Source of the DNA: Deroplatys truncata
Taxonomy: Eukaryota > Arthropoda > Insecta > Mantodea > Mantidae
DNA: 64,000 nucleotides
Direction of reading: 5' to 3'
NCBI GenBank assembly: GCA_030765065.1
Contig: CM060988.1
Coordinates: forward strand, 203,337,565-203,401,564
Both the position numbers and the translations under genes were made by a program. Shown piece by piece: positions 21,600 through 33,270 of this stretch; the stretch's first letter is position 1; each line of letters begins with the position of its first letter. The notes under the pieces are model-generated. The model made no database searches. It had not been told where the DNA came from and saw only the letters and a list, made by a program, of their open reading frames with translations.

Positions 21600-22255
21600 G
21601 ATTAGGAGGAATGCTGGATAACAGTATATAAGTTAAATTTATAAAAGATCTGTCTCCCCCCAATTTATTCACAATCCTCATCCATTTGCTTTTTAATTTT
21701 CCTAAATAAGCACCAATCTCCTTGGTATCGTTCAGATTTCCTATTCAACTTTTTCCCCTATTATTTCTGTTGGTAGATGGCTATTTCTCAATTATTTTAG
21801 TTTCTTCACATTTGAGAACAGCATACCTATAGTATAGTAACTTTCATTCCACACATTAGACATTTCTGTAAATCCTTCCTGCTCTTAAATCCCTGTATTT
21901 CACAATACCTGTTTTAGTTCATGCAGTTCCTTCCCTTGCCATGCTGTAGCCTATTTCCACATAATTTTTCCTATCCCATTCTCTCTTTGATTCCCTGTAA
22001 ATTCTCAATGGCTTTTTGTTATTGAAATACTAAATATTTTCTGTATATCAATATATTCCCTGTTTCTTTGTCTATCTGGCTGGATCATCCCCAGGCCAAT
22101 TTTTTCCTTGTCATTTTAATTTTGTTGACCAGTGTATTACGCCAAATAGGCATTGCCTGCAGGTTTAAGCATTGTTTCAAAGTATTTTGATTATATAGAC
22201 TCTATCCTAAACCACTCTGCATTCCTATGGTAAAGTTTAGCTAGTTTCTTATTTT
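21600..22255 (-). pseudogene. Degenerate 3' end of the same non-LTR type, opposite strand
   Basis: Minus-strand frames read LRIYRESKREWDRKNY and YRDLRAGRIYRNV, then AVLKCEETK and HLPTEI, in the same order as the copy at 20891-21450. Its final bases AGCAAATGGATGAGGA match that copy. The two copies converge tail to tail. Confidence 0.7.
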
Positions 22256-22660
22256 TCCAAGTCGCTGATCCACTTAAAAGCAACAAATTGCAAATTTATA
22301 AAAAATGTAGGACTTTCATAAAATTTCAGGAAATTCCTACTGGACACCAAGCAGAAGGTCACACGGCAGGATGTGTCTGGAATTTTCTGGACTTCTGGTA
22401 ACCTACCACACTCAGTTATGGTAGCTTGGTGATGTTATTTATGTCATCAGATTGTGCACTTTGAGGGTGAAATATATATGAGCCAGTATTTCACCATCCC
22501 CGTCATTTTCTGTTGCAATAAACATAGGTAGATGCTAAAAAGATGAAGAATGTGTCTTTAACATTCTTTAGTAAAATGAGTTGTCTAGCTTTAAGGTTAT
22601 GTTACAGAGTTTAATTTCAGTATGTCTACTGGAAATACACTTGCAACTTCTACATGTGCA
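22256..22660. other. No gene recognised
   Basis: Spacer between the LINE fragment and the 107-bp satellite. Confidence 0.35.
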
Positions 22661-23335
22661 GATCAAGCTCTTTAACAAGTATCCTGATCAGATGTGAGTA
22701 CTTCAGAATTATTGCCACACTCGTGTCTTTAACACACCCTATAATGATTGATGTACTTGTGTGAATAGATCAAGCTCTTTAACAAGTATCCTGATCAGAT
22801 GTGAGTACTTCAGAATTATTGCCACACTTGTGTCTTTAACACACCCTATAATAATTGTTGTACTTATGTGAATAGATCAAGCTCTTTAACAAGTATCCTG
22901 ACCAGATGTGAGTACTTCAGAATTATTGCCACACTCGTGTCTTTAACACACCCTATAATAATTGTTGTACTTATGTGAATAGATCAAGCTCTTTAACAAG
23001 TATCCTGATCAGATGTGAGTACTTCAGAATTATTGCCACACTTGTGTCTTTAACACACCCTATAATAATTGTTGTACTTATGTGAATAGATCAAGCTCTT
23101 TAACAAGTATCCTGACCAGATGTGAGTACTTCAGAATTATTGCCACACTCGTGTCTTTAACACACCCTATAATGATTGATGTACTTGTGTGAATAGATCA
23201 AGCTCTTTAACAGTACTCAGATGTGAGTACTTCAGAATTATTGCCACACTTGTGTCTTTAACACACCCTATAATGATTGATGTACTTGTGTGAACAGTAC
23301 TCAGATGTGAGTACTTCAGATACATTGAATAGCTA
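22661..23335. repeat. 107-bp tandem satellite, six units
   Basis: Units start GATCAAGCTCTTTAACAAGT at 22661, 22768, 22875, 22982, 23089 and 23196, exactly 107 bases apart. The last is internally deleted, and a partial seventh follows. Variant sites (GATCAG/GACCAG, CACTCG/CACTTG, AATGATTGATG/AATAATTGTTG) alternate between neighbours. Confidence 0.95.
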
Positions 23336-23559
23336 CAAACACCATATTGTCAGTTATAAAGACTGAGTAAGGGCTCATATCATTATTCACCGTTACTCAG
23401 TTGAAGCAGGCTTTGTTTCACTTGGATGTTGTGTATGGAATTAATATACTGAACCATGCAATCTTGTAGTAGCTGGTGGTATGTAATGTAATATGTAGTA
23501 TTTATTTTCATCCTTATTACAATAATACAAATAAAACTTAGATCTAGTGCTTCGGTTCT

Positions 23560-24317
23560 CTAGCTCTCCCATATTTAGCCCCTAGGCTGTATATATGCAC
23601 CACTTTCCAAACTGTGCCCATTCTCCTGTACCTTTCTTGAGCTCCTTATCCCTTGTGTTGCCTAAAAATGTCCCCATCATTTTAATTGTTTCTGCTTTTG
23701 TGCTTCCCAACATTCTTAATGCTACTGCTTTTTTATTTAGCTTGTCCCATTTTTTATTCCATATAACCTCTCTCCACCTTTTAACCTTATCCCATTCTAT
23801 TAGACAATGAAATGTACTACCCAATTCATTACACATAATACATCACCCCGAACAATTATATCCATTCCTTTTTAAAAATATTACTCCTGTGCGCATCCAT
23901 GCAAGACCTATTCTACCAAATTAATTACATATATCTACATACTTCTCCCTTCCCCAATTTCTTTTAACTGATTTATACAAGATCAATGATCTTTTATCCT
24001 CAAAACTAGCCCATATCTCTTGTTTCTCGATATCTTCCATCCTCAATCTCACTTCTTTCTAAAACCCACTGTTATTATATTTATCTAATAGGAAAATATT
24101 CTTCATGCCAATTTATTTTAGCACATTTCCCATCTCCCCAAACCAACACACTTCTCCTAAGACGGCTTTTTGAAACTGTATACATTCTTTTAATATATTA
24201 CTATCCTCTAAATTTAAACATCTATACCAATACTTCAAAATTCTTTCCACTATTATACCTTTTCTCCCTACCCTTCCTAGCTCTGCCAGTGCCACACCCC
24301 TTGGTGAACTCTTGGGT
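23560..24317 (-). pseudogene. Non-LTR 3' region fragment, opposite strand
   Basis: 24295-24113 reads ALAELGRVGRKG and IVERILKYWYRC with NLEDSN; 23836-23582 reads the cysteine/histidine-motif end (MCNELGSTFHCLIEWDKV) and a C-terminal WDKLNKKAV. Both match the element at 15960-21470. The fragment adjoins the tandem array directly. Confidence 0.7.
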
Positions 24318-26435
24318 ACTCATAGCACTGTATACCATTTACTAAAGCACACTAGTGGTGCTATACATTTTGTTGCAGCCCAGTGAAGGGGGACCATGAT
24401 CATGATGAAGGATAGACACACAGATAAGCCTCTGATGTATCATAGCACTGTATACCATTTACTAGAGGTCACTAGTGGTGCTATACATTTTGTTGCAGCC
24501 CAGTGAAGGGGGACCATGATCATGATGAAGGATAGACACACATATAAGCTCTGGTCTATCATAGCACTGTATACCATTTACTAGAGGTCACTAGTGGTGC
24601 TATATATTTTGTTGCAGCCCAGTGAAGGGGGACCATGATCATGATGGATAGACACACAGATAAGCTCTGTTCTATCATAGAACTGTATACCATTCACTAG
24701 AGGTCACTACTGGTGCTATACATTTTGTTGCAGCCTGGTGAAGGGGGACCATAATCATGATGGATAGACACAGATAAGCTTTGACCTGTCATAGCACTGT
24801 ATACCATTTACTAGAGGTCACTAGTGGTGCTATACATTTTGTTGCAGCCTGGTGAAGGGGGACCATAATCATGATGGATAGACACAGATAAGCTTTGACC
24901 TGTCATAGCACTGTATACCATTTACTAGAGGTCACTAGTGGTGCTATACATTTTGTTGCAGCCTGGTGAAGGTGGACCATAATCATGATGGATAGACACG
25001 GATAAGCTTTGACCTGTCATAGCACTGTATACCATTTACTAGAGGTCACTAGTGGTGCTATACATTTTGTTGCAGCCTGGTGAAGGGGGACCATAATCAT
25101 GATGGATAGACACAGATAAGCTTTGACCTATCATAGCACTGTATACCATTTACTAGAGGTCACTAGTGGTGCTATATTTTGTTGCAGCCCAGTGAAGGGG
25201 GACCATAATCATGATGGATAGACACAGATAAGCTTTGACCTATCATAGCACTGTATACCATTTAGTAGTGGTGTTATACATTTTGTTGCAGCCCAGTTAA
25301 GGGGGACCATAATCATGATGGATAGACATAGATAAGCTTTGACCTATCATAGCACTGTACACCATTTACTAGAGGTGCTATACATTTTGTTACAGCCTGG
25401 TGAAGGGGGACCATAATCATGATGGATAGACATAGATAAGCTTTGACCTATCATAGCACTGTATACCATTTACTAGAGGTGCTATACATTTTGTTACAGC
25501 CTGGTGAAGGGGGACCATAATCATGATGGATAGACATAGATAAGCTTTGACCTATCATAGCACTGTATACCATTTACTAGAGGTGCTATACATTTTGTTA
25601 CAGCCTGGTGAAGGTGGACCATGATCATGATGGATAGACATAGATAAGCTTTGACCTATCATAGCACTGTACACCATTTAGTAGTGGTGCTATACATTTT
25701 GTTACAGCCTAGTGAAGGGGGAGCATAATCATGATGGATAGACATAGATAAGCTTTGACCTATCATAGCACTGTATACCATTTAGTAGTGGTGCTATACA
25801 TTTTGTTACAGCCCAGTGAAGGGGGACCATAATCATGATGGATAATAGATAAGCTTTGACCTATCATAGCACTGTACACCATTTAGTAGTGGTGCTATAC
25901 ATTTTGTTACAGCCTGGTGAAGGGGGACCATAATCATGATGGATAGACACAGATAAGCTTTGACCTGTCATAGCACTGTATACCATTTAGTAGTGGTGCT
26001 ATACATTTTGTTACAGCCTAGTGAAGGGGGACCATAATCATGATGGATAGACACAGATAAGCTTTGACCTATCATAGCACTGTACACCATTTAGTAGTGG
26101 TGCTATACATTTTGTTACAGCCTAGTTAAGGGGGACCATAATCATGATGGGTAGACGCATATAAGCTCTGGTCTATCATAGCACTGTATACCATTTACTA
26201 GAGGTCATTAGTGGTGCTATACATTTTTTCGCAGCCCAGTGAAGGGGGGCGACATACACACATGCACGCACACACAGAGCTCTGGCCTATCATAGCAATA
26301 TGTACCATTTACTAGAGGTCACTAGTGATGGCATGATGGCATACATTTTGTTGCAGCCTGGTGAAGGTGGACCATGATCATGATGGATAGACACAGATAA
26401 GCTTTGACCTATCGTAGCACTGTATATCATTCAGT
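24318..26435. repeat. Tandem array of twenty 101-122 bp units
   Basis: Each unit begins CATAGCACTGTATACCATTT and contains TGGTGCTATACATTTTGTT, GAAGGGGGACCAT and ATCATGATGGATAGACA. Starts are at 24321, 24441, 24560, 24676, 24790, 24904, 25018, 25132, 25244, 25348, 25452, 25556, 25660, 25764, 25865, 25969, 26073, 26177, 26291 and 26413. The outer units are longest and the middle ones have lost GGTCACTAG. ATAGCAC and GTGCTAT within a unit can form a stem. Confidence 0.95.
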
Positions 26436-26765
26436 CTGTAATCTTAAATTGGAATTTAATGTTTAGTCATGTCCATGGTGAAAATTTGTAACAATTTGAA
26501 TCTCCCACAAAGCTGTAAGAATTCCTCTGCCCCCGTAATATGTAAGTAATACACATTTTTTGTTGTTCTAGATAAGCATTTCTATCTTGTTTTATGGTTA
26601 TTTTGAACCAAACTTTTGTCTCTGCTTTCCGTTCTTGTCCTTATTCCTGGCTTGTAGTGAACCTAAATTATATAGAAAATGAAAAGGACAGAAAGAGCGG
26701 GTTGCCTTGAAGTTTGGATAAACAGGGCATTAAAATATAACATCTTCAGTTCAACAGCAATAACA
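26436..26765. other. Flank between array and ADISSP 3' end
   Basis: No open frame or repeat was recognised. It holds the downstream region of the ADISSP poly-A site. Confidence 0.35.
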
Positions 26766-26771
26766 TTTATT
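26766..26771 (-). promoter_or_regulatory. Poly-A signal of the ADISSP gene
   Basis: AATAAA on the minus strand lies about 170 bases after the ADISSP stop codon, which would give a short 3' UTR ending near 26750. It is followed by a T-rich stretch on the minus strand. The position fits; the cleavage site is inferred. Confidence 0.55.
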
Positions 26772-26938
26772 TTAAAAATATGAGCATAAATACAAAGAAG
26801 TTAAAAGTAATACTTTGCACAAAGTGGTGCTTAAAAAGGCTGTAAATTGACATGGTGTTTTACAAGACAAAGAAGAGGTAAAATATGGCAGTAGTGATTA
26901 ACCATTAGGCCATCATTTCAGCAGCAAACAGTACCATG

Positions 26939-27054
26939 TCATTTGACATTCAGCTTTTCAAATCCTTGCCAATCTGAAGATTCAGAATCGGAATCACATT
27001 CAGTTCCAATAGAACGTATCCCATTTCTCAAGAGTGGAGTGCCTTTTCCTTTAC
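26939..27054 (-). CDS. ADISSP: ADISSP/C20orf27-family protein, coding exon 3 (C-terminus)
   Basis: The acceptor GTTTCAG at 27055 opens this exon, which completes a Gly codon split with exon 2 and encodes residues 138-174 to a TGA at 26941-26939. It carries the family C-terminal signature GTPLLRNGI (141-149), an acidic/serine run and SDWQGF (163-168), the counterpart of the conserved tail of the vertebrate proteins. The phases agree (exon 2 leaves one base, exon 3 supplies two), so the three exons give exactly 525 coding bases. It lies about 18 kb from exon 2, so it is easily missed by gene finders. Confidence 0.92.
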
Positions 27055-27227
27055 CTGAAACACAACAGTTTTATTAATGTGATGCCTGTCAGCTTTCTTG
27101 ACGAGCAAAAGCAATTATATAACTAGCAGCTCTGCTCGTGCTCAGTTGGCATTAACATCAACTGAATTTAATGTGATCACCTACTTAATTTATTGCAAGC
27201 TGGAGTAAAAATCTAATTTGTTACACT

Positions 27228-27724
27228 CGCATTACTTTCTCTGCTGCATATAGTAATAGGGAGAGTATTGTATTCCATCCAAAAATTTTATGATGAGATT
27301 TCACAAGAAATACATGTTTTGAGGCCCCTGAACCCAAAAATCATTTTTAGAAAAAGGTGTGTGTGTGTCAGTGAATAGCTAAATTCATTAACAAAAAGTC
27401 TGATAATTACCAAAATTGGTATTTAAGTTTAGGACGTTCCAAAAGTGTGACATGAAGATTTTCAAGAAAATGACCCCATCCCAAACTACCCTCCTCATGG
27501 AATATTTTTCATCCCCCCCTCCCCCCCCGAAATGGCTCTAATGATTTTGACCATATGTTTAAGATATTTGCATGACAAAATGTATATCTTGAATTTTCTC
27601 GGAATAGCCAGTGAAGTCTCTTCATTCTGAATGACTTTTGTATAACTAGTAAACTGTAAGAGATAAGACAAAAATCTTCATGTACAAAAAATGTAGATTC
27701 TCATTAAAGCAATCAGTTTATGTC
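27228..27724 (+). repeat. RF1 repeat, 3'-truncated forward copy
   Basis: It runs from ACTTTCTCTGCTGCATATAG to the block before the end half, then joins the next RF1 unit directly. Confidence 0.75.
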
Positions 27725-27727
27725 AAA

Positions 27728-28552
27728 CCTTTTACTTTCTCTACTATGTATAGTAAGTAGGGGAAGTATTGTATTCCACCCAAAAATTCCATACCGAGAT
27801 TTCACCGTAAATACAGCATTTTTGGAAACATGTCCGTGTGTGTGTGTCTGTCTGTCTGTGAACAGCATAACTCAGAAACGAAGTCGGATAAACACCAAAC
27901 TTGGTATTTAGGTTCTGTATCTTCCAGAGATGCGACACGAAGGTTTTCAAGAAAATCCCCCCACCCCAGATTACCCTTTACATGGAAGATTTTTTGAAAA
28001 ATTTAATTTTCTCAAAAATGGCTGTAACGATTTTGATTAAAATATCATATGTTTAAGACATTTTCATGACAAATAGAATGTATATCTTGAATTTTCAGGG
28101 AATGTCTCCAAAAGTATTCTTCATTATGAACGACTTTTGCATAACTGGTAAACCATAAGAGATAGACAAAATTTTACTATACAAAAGATGTAGATCGCGT
28201 TAAAATACACAATTTATGTCATATACATTTTTTTTGTTGAGTGAACCATTTTCGAGATATTGCTTGTTATTCCCTTAAATTTTTCAATACTTATTTTCTC
28301 AAATGGGAATTCGTTATTAATTTTTTTATGTCCTGCACATGCAAAGAGAATGGAATGCGCCACATAGAAACCAGCTCTTAAACCATTTGACTATCGCTTA
28401 AAGCCTACCATATTCCCCTTGCATCTACAAGAAAATTAGCAATAAGTTTGACATCTCGATTAACATGAAGCATATGGAGAATAAGCGTTTGTAAAAATAG
28501 TTTGTACAAGAGTAGAGAAAGTCATGTGAGTGTAACACATCAGATTTTTTTT
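27728..28552 (+). repeat. RF1 repeat, full-length forward copy
   Basis: It has both the start motif (TTTTACTTTCTCTACTATG) and the end motif (GTGTAACACATCAGATTTT), the GT/GTCT core and the CCCCCCACCCCAGATTACCC block. Similarity to 57222-58113 is high over the whole length. Confidence 0.85.
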
Positions 28553-28599
28553 TGTAGTATTGATCATTTGTTTGAATTGTCAAATACCTCATACTTTTT

Positions 28600-29340
28600 C
28601 AACTGCAAAGTGTAGGAGTTGTTGCCCCATGTATTGCGGGAGATATGTTTCTAGGAGTATTCGCCCCACGTACGATACAAACTTTCTGGTGGCCTTCGCC
28701 CCACGTTTAAAAATCAACTTTGTATTTTAATGTTTATTTAAATATTATATATGTATGCCTTGGCTGCGTCAGTAGTAATTTGTAAAGCACATATCTCTTA
28801 GCAGGGCTGGTGTGGCTAAAGAACAAGGCTTATACAAATTATAATTGTAGTGTACTTTGTTAATTAATTCTTCTCACAATTAAATAACACTTCACTGGTG
28901 TATCCTACTGTAGAGCTGTGAGAGTATTGTTAATTGTACTTTTTAACACGTAAACTTTATGTTATTCTCACCGCAATAAATTTTCATGTCTTACACTGAA
29001 CCCGAATCAAATCTAACTGCTCCAGTACGCAATCTTGCAGCGTCTCCTGCCTGAATCTGTACATTTCCTCTTTCAAGCCTCTGATTGGCTAACCCTACTC
29101 CAGTAGAATACTTTTATTTAACTTAAGCTGTTTCTAGTTTTTGATTGGCTATTTATAAACTGTTTTAAATATTACATTATTGTTCTAAGAATTATTAGTA
29201 GCCTTTATTAAACTTTCTAATTTATTGTTGCCTCAAGTTTACCTCATTGTTAGCAACTTTCGGCTTTTACTTTGTAATTCTGTTTGCTACGGAAAGCAGG
29301 TTGCTTCTATTCTCACAGCTCCTACATTGTTAAACTATGT
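28600..29340. repeat. Possible solo LTR or LTR-retroelement fragment
   Basis: Three GCCCCACG motifs (28625-28696), like those at the primer site of the LTR element at 16522-20890, precede a stretch with ATTGGCT boxes and TATTTATAAAC. The part 28830-29045 is repeated at 1115-1320. No paired LTR was found in the window. Confidence 0.35.
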
Positions 29341-29464
29341 AATACATTCACATAATATTATTATACATATACATAATAATATAAACATAATACAATAACT
29401 GTTACATACACTTTATATATTATATTATACACATATTGCTTTAAGGCAGGCTGTTATCCCATTT

Positions 29465-29860
29465 TTAAAAGATTTGACTATCGCTTATTCTCCTTGTACC
29501 CACATATGTAATAAATCCATTTCTGCAAATGTTTAGCCTAAGATTAAATTAAATAGATAGAAGAATAATAGCTTGTTGAAGAATGGGTAGAGAAAACCAT
29601 GCAAATGCAACACAACAGACCTTTTTATGTACTTCGTGTTAATCAAGATAATATTGAAATGTTTAAAAAGCAGGTTGCTATGTGCTAGCCTTGAGAAACA
29701 AATGCCAACTTAGCACTTTGAAAATTCAAACCAATAACAAATATCCCAGAAATGGTTAATGCCATAAAACATTTTGACATAAATTGTGTGCTTTAACAAG
29801 ATGTACAGTTTGTGAAGAACAACATATGTAACAGCTGGCAAAATGTACAACTCTTTAAAA
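29465..29860. repeat. RF1 end-half pieces in inverted arrangement
   Basis: A forward end half (TTTGACTATCGCTTATTCTC to about 29620) meets a reverse end half (from CTTCGTGTTAATCAAGATAA). An (AG)n/(CT)n palindrome follows at 29909-29940. Confidence 0.6.
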
Positions 29861-30045
29861 TAAAGATGATGTCAGTTCCAGATACTACGTGGTTGTTACT
29901 CCTGAGTATTAGAGAGAGAGAGACACACTCTCTCTCTCTTTTTTGTATTACAGTTATACAGAAATCATTCAGAATGAAGAGAACTTCACATGCTATTCCC
30001 AGTAAATTAGAGATTAACATTTCATTTGTCATGCAAAACTCTTAA

Positions 30046-31430
30046 CCTCTTCATGCATGAAGGTATCACATGATTTGATTTCCTTTTATTCCACAAGTAT
30101 GGCATTAGGACCACCAATGAATGCATGACGGTAGCGTTTGATACTAGAGCGTGTTACTACAAAAGTTCACAAGAGTGCAGCACTCCCTGGATGAAGCAAT
30201 ATATCTCGAAGGAAGGAGTGTGTAACACCTGATTGGAAGTACTAGTTTGCAGAAGTTTGGAATCATGTTTTACATAAAAATTCATATTATAAAAGAAAAG
30301 AAAAAAAAAAAAAAAAAATTGAAATGTACGTATCTATGCATAAATAATTTGATATTAATGATATTGGAAAATAATGATGTATACAAATGATAAAATTATG
30401 CATTTAGGTGTGCTGAAGATTTTGAGGTTATGTAACCATTCATAATTTTACACCATAGTATTTCGATCTAATAATCTTGTATTCTTGTTTATGAGAATTA
30501 TTTGAGTATTTCAGGTACGTCATTACAAAATTTCAATTTAATAAAGAACAGAAATGTCAGTTACTAAAGGAGGAGATCGTGAAATTACTACTACTTCAGA
30601 TTCTGAAAGGAAGCATCTTCTGAGAGCTGTTGTAAGGGAAATGGGAGAAGAAAGTTTGCTTTCTGATGAACAAGAAGTACCACCTACATTAGAAGCGGAA
30701 GAAAATGAAGCTAAAAGGTGGAATAGAAAAGCAAAATCCATGATTTCTATTTCTGGTCCATTTAGTCAACATGTACATGGGTAGAATGGACCTTCTGGAT
30801 CCTATGGTTGATTGCACATTGGCCCCAGTGGTTCAAAAGTAAGAAATGGTACTTGAAGTGTTTTCCACGCGGTTAATATCATACTGGTAAATGTATAAAT
30901 ACTTAATAGATATATTAATGGCAATAGATGTTATTTTGTGAAATCCAGATTTATGTTTGGTAATGAACATGAAAAGAAGAGAGGGCGGCCTTGAAATGAT
31001 GCTGTTGCCGATCCTTAGAAACACACAGCTGTTTAAATACAGCAATTGCTAACTTAAGATTCCATGGAAGAGGTTATTATCTTATGGAAGGTGACTAAGA
31101 AAAGGCAATGTGTTGTCATGATGACACATGTAAACGAAGAACGAGATGTAAGTGCAAGAAATGTAATATGCCCTGAATGTATTGAGAACTTCCACATGAA
31201 GTAACTAACATACATGCTGCTCAAATGTTTCACTTTTGTAAACTTGTTTCCATGTTTGTATTAGAGCCTCAAGTTCACAATGAACACATATGATACCATG
31301 TTCATAATTTGTTCAAAAATAGTAATATACATTGGTGAGCATAAAATCGTATTATTGAATGTAAATTTGACAATTTTAAAGTATTAAATTTGTTTTTCTC
31401 TTGTTCCTTGATAATTCATGCATGAAGAGG
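30046..31430 (+). mobile_element. piggyBac-type element with TTAA duplication
   Basis: Perfect 16-base inverted ends CCTCTTCATGCATGAA / TTCATGCATGAAGAGG are each flanked outside by TTAA (30042-30045 and 31431-31434), the hallmark of piggyBac. The 1385-bp body keeps a short frame (30554-30784, start MSVTKGGDREITTTSDSERK) and, near 31095-31203, a broken cysteine-rich tail (CKCKKCNMP in one frame, CPECIENFHMK in the next) like the piggyBac C-terminal zinc-binding domain. The catalytic core is missing, so it is an internally deleted relic. Confidence 0.85.
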
Positions 31431-31477
31431 TTAAACATATGCTATCGATAAACACTGTTAGCCATGCTTTTTAAAAA

Positions 31478-31600
31478 AATAACGAAAAATTTTCAATGTA
31501 AGGAAAAGTTTGAGGTGGGGGCATCTTCTTGAAAATCTTTGTGTTGCATTTTTGGAAGATACTGAACTTAAATTACCAAGTTTGGTATTTAACTACTGGC
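31478..31600 (-). repeat. RF1 core fragment, reverse
   Basis: It contains TTGAAAATCTTTGTGTTGCA and ACCAAGTTTGGTATTTAACT of the RF1 core. Confidence 0.6.
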
Positions 31601-31680
31601 GGCCAGTAGTAAAAAATGGAGGTCAAGTGATGGCATATTGCACAACAAAAATTATTATACTTTATTTTAATATTCATAAC

Positions 31681-31681
<1 letters not shown>

Positions 31682-31738
<57 letters not shown>
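31682..31738. repeat. (ATT)n microsatellite
   Basis: About 19 uninterrupted triplets; the plus-strand poly-Tyr frame is an artefact. Confidence 0.95.
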
Positions 31739-31740
<2 letters not shown>

Positions 31741-31774
31741 AATGAATATTAAATGTTACAATAATCTACACTCA

Positions 31775-32015
31775 TCCTATTTCCTGTAAATTAAATCTAC
31801 CCTCCTGTCCTTCAGGCTGGCATATTTATCAATAACGTCCTCATAAAAAGGCTGGCTCTCTATGAGTTTGGACAACTCCTGGTGTATAGAAATGCTAGTC
31901 AATGAAGAAAGTTGCCACTGTGAGATTGTACTGTGCGAAAATGTTTTGTCTTTTCAGACAAGTGAAACTGTGTTCCTCAGAAGCACTTGTTGAAGGTATA
32001 GTCAACACCAAACTA
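31775..32015 (-). pseudogene. hAT-type transposase C-terminal fragment
   Basis: The minus strand reads the dimerisation region over two frames: STSASEEHSFTCLKRQ and then LSSLTSISIHQELSKLIES with FYEDVIDKYASLKDRRVDL. The pattern (SxSxE+SFxxLKR ... RLxxLxxxSI) is that of hAT family C-termini related to ZMYM1-like genes. A frameshift separates the parts and the rest of the gene is absent. Confidence 0.6.
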
Positions 32016-32924
32016 AAAATGAAAATTCCCATGGTTTACAGATAAAACACTCTTGTCATGGCCTCTGAATAGAAGTTCTTGAACGGTTAAATATAGCATA
32101 GCTCTAACGACTAGTCTAAATATTTGTAATTTGAAGAAACATGTTTGTTAAATCAAAAGATGCACATTCTTGCGTTTCGCTGAGACTAGGTATCTGTGTT
32201 TCTACTATGGGCCCCCCCCCCTCAAAAGGTTTTAATTGCAATTGACACTTTTAAATCTTCCTCAGAATCTTTATGCTATTAAAAGCACGCAATCCTTGTA
32301 TTCCAGACACCAAATTTATTACTGAGGTATGGCCAACAGAAGAGCTTTTATGTCACACTACTGCATACTTGCCTTCATCCTTCCACCTACTAAACGGTGT
32401 CTCTTCTATTAGCACTGTCCCAAACAGATACATATTTCACTTTCACAGCGCAAGAAAACTATACACCATCAAATCAAATTGACATCAACTTTTAATTTTG
32501 ACGCCTGTTTTATAACATGTTAAGAAACCAAACATACAAAATACGCTAAATTACTTATGTTCTGCCAACTCTATCTGCTAAGGGAGCTGACGTGGTAAAG
32601 AGAAATCTTCATAGCAATTGTATTCTGTATATGCGAGAGTTTCTAAAAATAGAATCTCACTTGGCTACATCACTGTTGTCATAGCAACCATGAAGAGTTG
32701 GAAAGAATTTACCAGAGCAGTTCATTGCAAACTTAAGTGCTCTAGCGGACAGAAAGTCAACTCTTAGACAGGTGAATAGCACAAAGCTAAGGGATCGACA
32801 ATAGCAAAATAGTCATAAAATTGTGGCGAACAAAAATGTTAATGACGATAACGCGTCTGATATTACACACAAGGAAGTGGTACTTCACACACTTTACCTT
32901 AATAGCCGCTACTGAATTTAACTG
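32016..32924. other. No gene recognised
   Basis: Intronic AT-rich sequence of ADISSP; the 69-codon frame at 32273-32482 shows no known domain. Confidence 0.35.
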
Positions 32925-33052
32925 ACATTTTGTTTTCGAGTTATGCTATTGAAACCAGGGAATCTCAAACATGTATTTTCAGTGAAGTGTTGATATTGAA
33001 ATTTTTTGGTGGAATGGGATACTTTCCCTGCTCACTGTAGCACAGAAAGTAA
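32925..33052 (-). repeat. RF1 start-end fragment, reverse
   Basis: A diverged copy from the core to the start motif (CACAGAAAGTAAG). Confidence 0.6.
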
Positions 33053-33270
33053 GACCATCCTGTTCTTGTCAGGATACTGACAGTCTAGAAACAGTTGGCA
33101 CAGGGGCGTCCTAAAGCTGTTCTACAAAAGAAAAGGTGATACTGTGGCAGGCACAAAATTTGATGGTGACTGGTAGCTGATGAAGCGTGATGTTGCCACA
33201 CATTAAAGGGTGGAGTGAAGTTACATGCAGTAATAAGATGAAATGAAAACAATTTATAGAATATTATTAC

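Noticed and set aside
22661..26435. Regular repeats that might suggest a CRISPR-like array
   Set aside because: Units are over 100 bases and nearly identical throughout, with no short repeat separated by unique spacers and no cas-like genes; the setting is eukaryotic.
29909..29940. AG/CT palindrome as a regulatory site
   Set aside because: A simple-sequence inverted pair in RF1 debris; nothing nearby is likely to use it.
30554..30784. Independent host gene of 76 codons
   Set aside because: It lies between piggyBac TIRs with a TTAA duplication, so a transposon origin is more likely; expression is untested.
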